Assembly (NCBI GenBank): GCA_900769275.1
Contig: CAAGGA010000054.1
Coordinates: 1-11,183, forward strand
Origin: an uncultured Prevotella sp.
GTDB lineage: Bacteria; Bacteroidota; Bacteroidia; Bacteroidales; Bacteroidaceae
Length of the DNA: 11,183 nt
Reading direction: 5' to 3'
The first letter of the stretch is position 1; each line of letters starts with the position of its first letter. The position numbers and the translations under genes were made by a program. Below are positions 7,328 through 11,183 of this stretch, in pieces. The notes below the pieces were generated by a model. It was not told the DNA's origin, made no database searches, and saw only the letters and a program-made list of their open reading frames with translations.

Positions 7328-8866
7328 ATGGAAGTTTTTCTGATAAGAACGGCGCAGTTTATCCTTGCGATAACATTGCTTGTCTTCCTTCATGAAGGCG
7401 GACACTTTACTTTTGCGAAGCTCTTCAAGACAAGGGTGTCGCGTTTCTATATCTTCGCCAACTGGAAATTCCACCTCTGGAGCAGCTACGACACATGGTT
7501 TCGCAAGCTCCTTGGAAAGGCTCCCGTCACGGAACGTGACAACGAGGGCGTGCATTTCTTCCAGCAGCTGAAGAACAAATACTACAGGATGACGGGTCAG
7601 GCTGACCGCATTGTCACCGAGAACGTCGGCAACAAGAAGTACAACGACGAGGTGGGAACGGAGTATGGCATCGGTTGGCTGCCTATCGGAGGCTACTGCC
7701 AGATAGACGGCATGATAGACGAGACGCAGACAGCGGACAAGCTCTCCAAGCCTGCACAGCCGTGGGAGTTCCGCAGCAAGAAGGCTTATCAGCGCCTGCT
7801 CATCATGGCTGGTGGCGTGATGGTCAATTTCGTCACGGCTCTTGTCATATATTCATCGTTGTTTTATTTCAATGGTGATGACTATTATGCAGTGCAGGAC
7901 ATGACGATGGGCATGAAATTCAATGATGACGCCAAGGCTCTCGGCTTCAGGGACGGCGACATCCTCCTCTCTTCTGACCGCGGAGAGTTCAAGGATTTCA
8001 GTGCCGACCTCATGCGGGATATGTCGAAGGCTACGGAGGTGACCGTCATGCGTGATGGAAAGACATACTCTTTGGCATTGCCTGGTGACCTCAATCTCCT
8101 TTCCATGCTCAAGGCAGATCCTGTATTCTGCCGTCCTTTGGTGCCTGCTGAGGTGGATACTGTCATGCCTGGTACTGCTGCCGCCAAGGCTTCTATGAAG
8201 AAAGGGGACGTGATAGTCAGGATTGGCAGTGCAGACATTGACTCGTGGAACACGTTTACCTACGAGGCAGGTCGCATGGCTGATGCCCTCACTGATGCCA
8301 AGACGACAAAGGACAGCCTTGCCGTTCTCACCAAGACAGTAGTGTGGAAAAAGGCTGGCACGCAGGAATACGACACGGCAAAGGTGACTTTCGACTGTCA
8401 GGAGGGGCGCGCCCTGCTCGGTGTCGGCATGACGACGATAGCCAGTTACTATAAGCCGCGCCACGTGGAATACGACCTGCTGCCAAGCATCAGTGCGGGA
8501 TGCTCGTATGGCGTCAGTGTGCTTACGGGATATGTCAGCGACTTGAAGTACGTGGCATCAAAGGAGGGCGCAAAGAGTCTCGGCGGTTTCGGGGCTATAG
8601 GAAGCCTCTTCCCGCCGGTATGGGACTGGATTGTCTTCTGGAAGATGACGGCTCTGCTCAGCATCATGCTTGCTTTCATGAACATCATCCCTATCCCGGG
8701 ACTTGACGGAGGGCATATCCTCTTCCTCATATATGAGGTGGTTACACGCCGTACCCCGAGTCTCCGCTTCATGCAGATAGCCCAGAACATCGGCATGGGC
8801 TTCCTCCTGCTGCTGATGGTAGTGGCAAACCTCAACGACATACTCCGCTGGTTAGGATTTATGTAA
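7328..8866 (+). CDS. rseP: RseP-family site-2 zinc metalloprotease
   Basis: Inner-membrane S2P (M50 family) protease that cleaves substrates within the membrane; in E. coli it releases sigma-E from RseA, but the substrate here is unknown. The zinc-binding HEGGH is at residues 22-26 in the first membrane segment (about 8-31), and the second catalytic motif LDGGH is at 459-463 after NIIPIPG. A second membrane segment lies at about 157-180, and two more at about 437-458 and 485-505. PDZ-like sequence fills about 195-300. The protein is 512 aa, longer than E. coli RseP (450): a hydrophilic insertion of roughly 60 residues (about 50-112) separates HEGGH from the conserved GIGWLPIGGYCQIDG (114-128). 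It is the last gene before a strong terminator. Confidence 0.93.
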   Translation: MEVFLIRTAQFILAITLLVFLHEGGHFTFAKLFKTRVSRFYIFANWKFHLWSSYDTWFRKLLGKAPVTERDNEGVHFFQQLKNKYYRMTGQADRIVTENVGNKKYNDEVGTEYGIGWLPIGGYCQIDGMIDETQTADKLSKPAQPWEFRSKKAYQRLLIMAGGVMVNFVTALVIYSSLFYFNGDDYYAVQDMTMGMKFNDDAKALGFRDGDILLSSDRGEFKDFSADLMRDMSKATEVTVMRDGKTYSLALPGDLNLLSMLKADPVFCRPLVPAEVDTVMPGTAAAKASMKKGDVIVRIGSADIDSWNTFTYEAGRMADALTDAKTTKDSLAVLTKTVVWKKAGTQEYDTAKVTFDCQEGRALLGVGMTTIASYYKPRHVEYDLLPSISAGCSYGVSVLTGYVSDLKYVASKEGAKSLGGFGAIGSLFPPVWDWIVFWKMTALLSIMLAFMNIIPIPGLDGGHILFLIYEVVTRRTPSLRFMQIAQNIGMGFLLLLMVVANLNDILRWLGFM

Positions 8867-8883
8867 TGTGTATCATAATAAAA

Positions 8884-8933
8884 GCCACGTAAGGCAAAGG
8901 AATACGTTTCTTGCCATACGTGGTTTTTCTTTT
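8884..8933 (+). terminator. Strong intrinsic terminator after rseP
   Basis: CCACGTA (8885-8891), an A, then GGCAA (8893-8897) pair with TTGCC (8911-8915), an A and TACGTGG (8917-8923): 12 base pairs with one A/A mismatch around a 13-nt loop. A T-run (TTTTT, C, TTTT; 8924-8933) follows directly. It begins 18 bp after the rseP stop and closes the tsaB-rseP operon. The A-run before the stem would also allow weaker termination on the other strand. Confidence 0.92.
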
Positions 8934-9208
8934 CCCCGATTCTGGGATTTGCGTGTGTTTTTTTTCTTTTTTTCGTATAGGAGTGGGTTATACTCCTTTA
9001 CGGACCAATCCTCCAATGCTGTTTTTGCTTGGGGATTTTTTTTTGTGTAATAGGCAATATGCTTGCTTCTTGATATTATATGCATACCTGATAAATGATT
9101 GTTCTGGTGGTAAAATTAGGAATAATATTCGATATGGCAAGATATTATTCGGTAAATCAGAAAAAATAATAGGGGTATATCGTTGGATGGGTGAAGATAA
9201 ATAATGTC
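8934..9208. other. A/T-rich intergenic spacer, no gene seen
   Basis: About 275 bp without a credible gene. A 97-codon frame starting at 8911 begins inside the terminator and encodes low-complexity Phe/Cys-rich sequence, so it is not called. The region contains two long T-tracts (around 8958-8973 and 9036-9044). It has a small hairpin AGGAGT/ACTCCT (8979-8984 / 8992-8997), an 8-bp inverted repeat AATAATAT/ATATTATT (9121-9128 / 9142-9149, 13-nt loop) and an AAATGATT (9093-9100) that recurs at 9231-9238 next to the downstream promoter. Confidence 0.6.
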
Positions 9209-9238
9209 AATCATTCGTTTTTTACGAAACAAATGATT
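9209..9238. promoter_or_regulatory. 30-bp imperfect dyad over the esterase promoter (candidate operator)
   Basis: AATCATT (9209-9215) is the exact reverse complement of AATGATT (9232-9238). After one mismatch each, GTTT (9217-9220) pairs with AAAC (9227-9230), giving 11 matched positions per side around 9223.5. The dyad covers the -33 region and its right end touches the first base of the -7 box, a typical place for a dimeric regulator. The binding protein is unknown. Confidence 0.5.
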
Positions 9239-9245
9239 AACTTTG
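9214..9245 (+). promoter_or_regulatory. Promoter for the secreted esterase gene
   Basis: TAACTTTG (9238-9245) is a full match to TAnnTTTG and is followed by CA. TTCG at 9214-9217 is a one-mismatch -33 element with a 20-bp spacer, the expected distance. Transcription should begin near 9252, leaving a leader of about 75 nt that includes a small AGGAA/TTCCT hairpin (9252-9266) and the 8-bp palindrome GCACGTGC (9289-9296). Confidence 0.7.
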
Positions 9246-9327
9246 CATCCAAGGAATATGTTTCCTCGTGTTGATATTGCCTGTAGTTGCACGTGCCAAT
9301 CAGTAATTTATAACTAACCATACTGCT

Positions 9328-10656
9328 ATGAAAAAAAATCTCTATCTACGTAAATCTTTATTTTTATCCCTCCTTTTTTTCTTGACAGCCCTCCCTTTGG
9401 CTGCCGAGAACTACCCCTATCGCAGTGACTACCTCTGGCTGACAGAGCCAGATCATGCCGACTGGCTCTACCGGACGGGTGAGAACGCTGCCGTGGAGGT
9501 GCGCCTATACCGTTACGGAATACCGCAGAACGTGGAGCTGAACTATGTCATAAGCCGTGATATGCTGAGCGTTGAGAAATCCGGTAAGGTGCTCTTGAAG
9601 AACGGAAAGGCGACAATCAATATGGGAACTCGCCGCGACCCTGGTTTTATGGATATGAAACTGACTGCCGTGATTGACGGGAAAACGACCTCACACCACG
9701 TGAAGGTGGGGTATTCCGTAGATAAGATACAACCTTATACGAAAGAACCTGCTGATTTCCTCGATTTCTGGCGGAAGGAAATGGAGGAGTTGCAGTCGCT
9801 CCCTCTCAACTATTCTATCGACACTGCGCCAGAATACAACACCGACAAGGCGGATGCTTTCCTTGTCAAACTTGAGGTCAACAGGCAGCGACAGTGCATC
9901 TATGGCTATCTGTTTGTGCCTAAAAATACTCCAGAGGGAGGGTGCCCCGTAGTGTTATGCCCTCCTGGTGCAGGCGTGAAAACCATTAAGGAACCGCTGC
10001 GCCACCGCTATTATGCAGACAATGGCTGCATTCGTTTTGAGACAGAGATACATGGTCTTGACCCGAGATTGTCAGAAAAGCAGTTTAAGGAGATAAGTAC
10101 AGCCCTCAATACTGGTGCTAACGGCTACCTGTGTCAGGGGCTTGACTCGCGCGAACATTATTATATGAAGCACGTATATCTCGGATTGGTGCGCGCTATC
10201 GACTTCCTTACATCCTTACCACAGTGGGACGGAAAGAACGTGGCAGTGCAGGGAGGAAGCCAGGGTGGTGCTCTCAGCCTTGTAGCAGCCGCTTTAGACA
10301 AGCGCGTCACGCTCTGCTGTGCCAACCATCCCGCTCTTGCCGACATGGCTGCCTACATAGAAAAGGGCAGGACCGGCGGCTATCCGCACATGCACAAGAT
10401 AGGTGTCCTCGACAAAAACTCTGAGCGAACGCTGCAATATTACGACGTAGTGAATTTCGCACGCCACATCACCTGCCCCGTACGCATGACGTGGGGATAT
10501 AACGACAATACCTGTCCCCCGACGACAAGCTACGCCGTGTGGAACGTTCTCACGTGTCCCAAGTTTCCTGTCATCACTCCTATCAACGAGCATTGGACAA
10601 GTGAGGCAATGGAGAAAGCCCACTGCGAATGGATTCTTGCCAACCTCCGCAAGTGA
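9328..10656 (+). CDS. Secreted AXE1/CE7-like esterase (acetyl xylan esterase / cephalosporin-C deacetylase family)
   Basis: A 442-aa alpha/beta-hydrolase, probably exported to the periplasm: residues 1-26 form a signal peptide (MKKN, Lys/Arg, a Leu/Phe-rich core, ending PLAA) with no lipobox cysteine. Residues about 27-135 look like a beta-rich accessory domain. The AXE1-type catalytic domain follows, with FLDFWRKEMEEL (144-155), the nucleophile motif GGSQGGAL (S311), WGYNDNTCPPTTSY (389-402, probable acid D393) and INEHW (H422 as probable base). Family members remove acetyl groups from xylan-derived sugars or similar esters; the substrate here is inferred only. The CE7 RGQ motif is not seen (IHGLD occurs around 241-245), and the usual GHE is replaced by NEHW, so this is a divergent subgroup. 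It is monocistronic with its own promoter. Confidence 0.85.
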   Translation: MKKNLYLRKSLFLSLLFFLTALPLAAENYPYRSDYLWLTEPDHADWLYRTGENAAVEVRLYRYGIPQNVELNYVISRDMLSVEKSGKVLLKNGKATINMGTRRDPGFMDMKLTAVIDGKTTSHHVKVGYSVDKIQPYTKEPADFLDFWRKEMEELQSLPLNYSIDTAPEYNTDKADAFLVKLEVNRQRQCIYGYLFVPKNTPEGGCPVVLCPPGAGVKTIKEPLRHRYYADNGCIRFETEIHGLDPRLSEKQFKEISTALNTGANGYLCQGLDSREHYYMKHVYLGLVRAIDFLTSLPQWDGKNVAVQGGSQGGALSLVAAALDKRVTLCCANHPALADMAAYIEKGRTGGYPHMHKIGVLDKNSERTLQYYDVVNFARHITCPVRMTWGYNDNTCPPTTSYAVWNVLTCPKFPVITPINEHWTSEAMEKAHCEWILANLRK

Positions 10657-10661
10657 CCGAA

Positions 10662-10757
10662 ATGTCCATCAAAACCGATCGTGGCTTCAATATTTTTCAG
10701 GAAACCGGAAACGGCACGCAAATTCGCGAGTATTTCGATGAAAATGTAACCGCTTGA
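10662..10757 (+). CDS. Possible 31-aa small ORF or gene remnant after the esterase
   Basis: An ATG 5 bp after the esterase stop opens a 31-codon frame ending in TGA. The product begins MSIKTDRGFNIF and ends REYFDENVTA. It is hydrophilic, has no signal or membrane segment and resembles no family I know. The composition is protein-like rather than low-complexity, and the position suggests translation by readthrough or reinitiation from the esterase mRNA. There is no clear ribosome binding site. It could equally be a chance frame or the decayed start of a lost gene. Confidence 0.25.
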   Translation: MSIKTDRGFNIFQETGNGTQIREYFDENVTA

Positions 10758-10808
10758 TTATCAGTGTGTCGTAAATTTTGACCGTTATCCAGATTTATTT
10801 CTGACGAC

Positions 10809-10889
10809 AAAAGCATAGAGATTACGTTGCAATATCAACGCTTTTACCTCCCAAAAGCATAGATATTGCAACGTAATCTCTATCTTTTT
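10809..10889. repeat. 37-bp inverted repeat pair around a 7-bp spacer
   Basis: Two 37-bp units (10809-10845 and 10853-10889), each beginning AAAAGC and ending in a CTTTT tail, are inverted copies identical at 33 of 37 positions; the central 22 bp are perfect (10815-10836 / 10862-10883). The spacer is ACCTCCC. The first 15 bases of each unit also form a direct repeat (14/15 match, AAAAGCATAGA core). The RNA could fold as one long hairpin or as two small ones. A short T-run (10885-10889) ends the right unit, so it may also terminate the esterase transcript, which ends 150 bp upstream. Confidence 0.85.
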
Positions 10890-11024
10890 ATCCCCAAAAA
10901 TCATTGTTTTTGCAGAAAGAAATGTCCCGATGCTGCCGAAAAAGCATCATTTTTCCTCGAAAAAAGGCAAAAATCATATCCCAAACCCCAAATTTTCCCG
11001 AATCGCCAATGTAACAAAAAGTCA
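10890..11024. other. Gene-free A/C-rich spacer
   Basis: About 135 bp with strong strand asymmetry (runs of A and C on the plus strand, few G). It holds only a weak GATGC/GCATC hairpin (10929-10933 / 10944-10948) followed by ATTTTTCC, and repeated AAAATCAT words. Minus-strand frames here encode repeats and low-complexity sequence and are not called as genes. Confidence 0.5.
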
Positions 11025-11080
11025 CGATAATCCCTCCCAAAAAACGGATAATTCCTCCCAAAAAACGGATAATCCCTCCC
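11025..11080. repeat. 21-bp tandem repeat, about 2.7 copies
   Basis: Copies at 11025-11045, 11046-11066 and a partial copy at 11067-11080. The unit is GATAAT, then CCCTCCC or TCCTCCC, then AAAAAAC plus one linker base. Copies 1 and 2 differ at two positions. The unit length is a multiple of three, so a minus-strand frame reads a repeated LGGIIRF heptapeptide. The CCTCCCAAAA word also occurs at 10847-10856 in the spacer of the inverted-repeat element. Confidence 0.85.
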
Positions 11081-11091
11081 CAGGACTGGTA

Positions 11092-11112
11092 CACTTCGAC
11101 CAGGTCGAAGTG
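11092..11112. repeat. 21-bp palindrome (10-bp arms, 1-bp centre)
   Basis: CACTTCGACC (11092-11101), A (11102), GGTCGAAGTG (11103-11112): the arms are exact reverse complements. Beyond one mismatch (A11091/C11113), GT (11089-11090) and AC (11114-11115) also pair. A centre of one base favours a DNA-level dyad (protein binding or recombination) rather than an RNA hairpin. It lies directly after the 21-bp tandem repeats. Confidence 0.85.
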
Positions 11113-11136
11113 CACAAACCAACCAAACACCACCCC

Positions 11137-11180
11137 AGCCCGACGGTAGCCCGACTGCAGCCCGCCCCCAGCTCGCCGGG
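11137..11180. repeat. 11-bp imperfect tandem repeat, four copies
   Basis: Four consecutive 11-mers: AGCCCGACGGT, AGCCCGACTGC, AGCCCGCCCCC and AGCTCGCCGGG (11137-11147, 11148-11158, 11159-11169, 11170-11180). The first two share 9 of 11 bases; the later two are more diverged. The minus strand carries regularly spaced GGG runs. The array may continue past the right edge of the window. Confidence 0.7.
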
Positions 11181-11183
11181 AAA

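Noticed and set aside
8911..9204. 97-codon plus-strand frame in the rseP-esterase gap
   Set aside because: It starts inside the terminator stem, has Phe/Cys/Ile-rich low-complexity sequence from T-tracts, and lacks a leader or any family resemblance.
10809..10889. CRISPR array
   Set aside because: Only two units, in inverted orientation, with a 7-bp spacer; no direct repeat-spacer pattern and no cas genes.
10929..10948. GATGC/GCATC hairpin followed by ATTTTTCC as a terminator
   Set aside because: Only 5 bp with a 10-nt loop in a low-complexity region, far from the esterase stop; too weak to call.
10888..11133. Minus-strand frame encoding a repeated LGGIIRF heptapeptide
   Set aside because: The repeats come from the 21-bp tandem DNA repeat; the rest is low-complexity and there is no promoter or known family.

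Overview
The window looks like a piece of a Bacteroidetes chromosome, most likely Prevotella/Segatella or a close relative. Three lines of sequence evidence support this. The promoters carry the Bacteroidetes -7 element TAnnTTTG (three copies read TAnnTTTGCA). Starts are preceded by A/T-rich leaders rather than strong Shine-Dalgarno sites. The gene content includes a Bacteroidetes-type DUF4290 protein next to tsaB and murA, a MurA with Asp at the usual Cys position, and a site-2 protease with a long insertion. The genus is an inference from gene order and style, not proven.

Left part (11-2817, minus strand): a compact operon yicC - gmk - nadD - upp, running out of the window to the left. gmk/nadD and nadD/upp overlap by 4 bases (GTGA and ATGA). 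It covers RNA turnover (YicC), GMP to GDP (Gmk), NAD synthesis (NadD) and uracil salvage (Upp). A short divergent promoter region (2818-2908) separates it from the plus-strand operon.

Middle (2909-8866, plus strand): tsaB - DUF4290 gene - murA - rimM - dxr - rseP, an envelope and translation housekeeping operon. The products act in tRNA t6A modification, the first committed peptidoglycan step, 16S rRNA/30S maturation, the committed step of the MEP isoprenoid pathway (which feeds undecaprenyl phosphate) and intramembrane proteolysis. murA and rimM overlap by 4 bases. The only sizeable internal gap, rimM-dxr, holds a perfect 8-bp hairpin. A strong intrinsic terminator (8884-8933) ends the operon.

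Right part (8934-11183): an A/T-rich intergenic region with a recognisable promoter and a dyad symmetry over its -33 region, then a monocistronic gene for a secreted AXE1/CE7-like esterase (9328-10656). After it come about 530 bp without a convincing gene but dense in structured DNA: a 37-bp inverted repeat pair (33/37 identical, 22 bp perfect), a 21-bp tandem repeat, a 21-bp palindrome and an 11-bp tandem repeat with G-runs on the minus strand. This repeat cluster runs off the right edge and is the least explained part of the window. The genes themselves are mostly ordinary core genes; I see no clear new multi-gene system.
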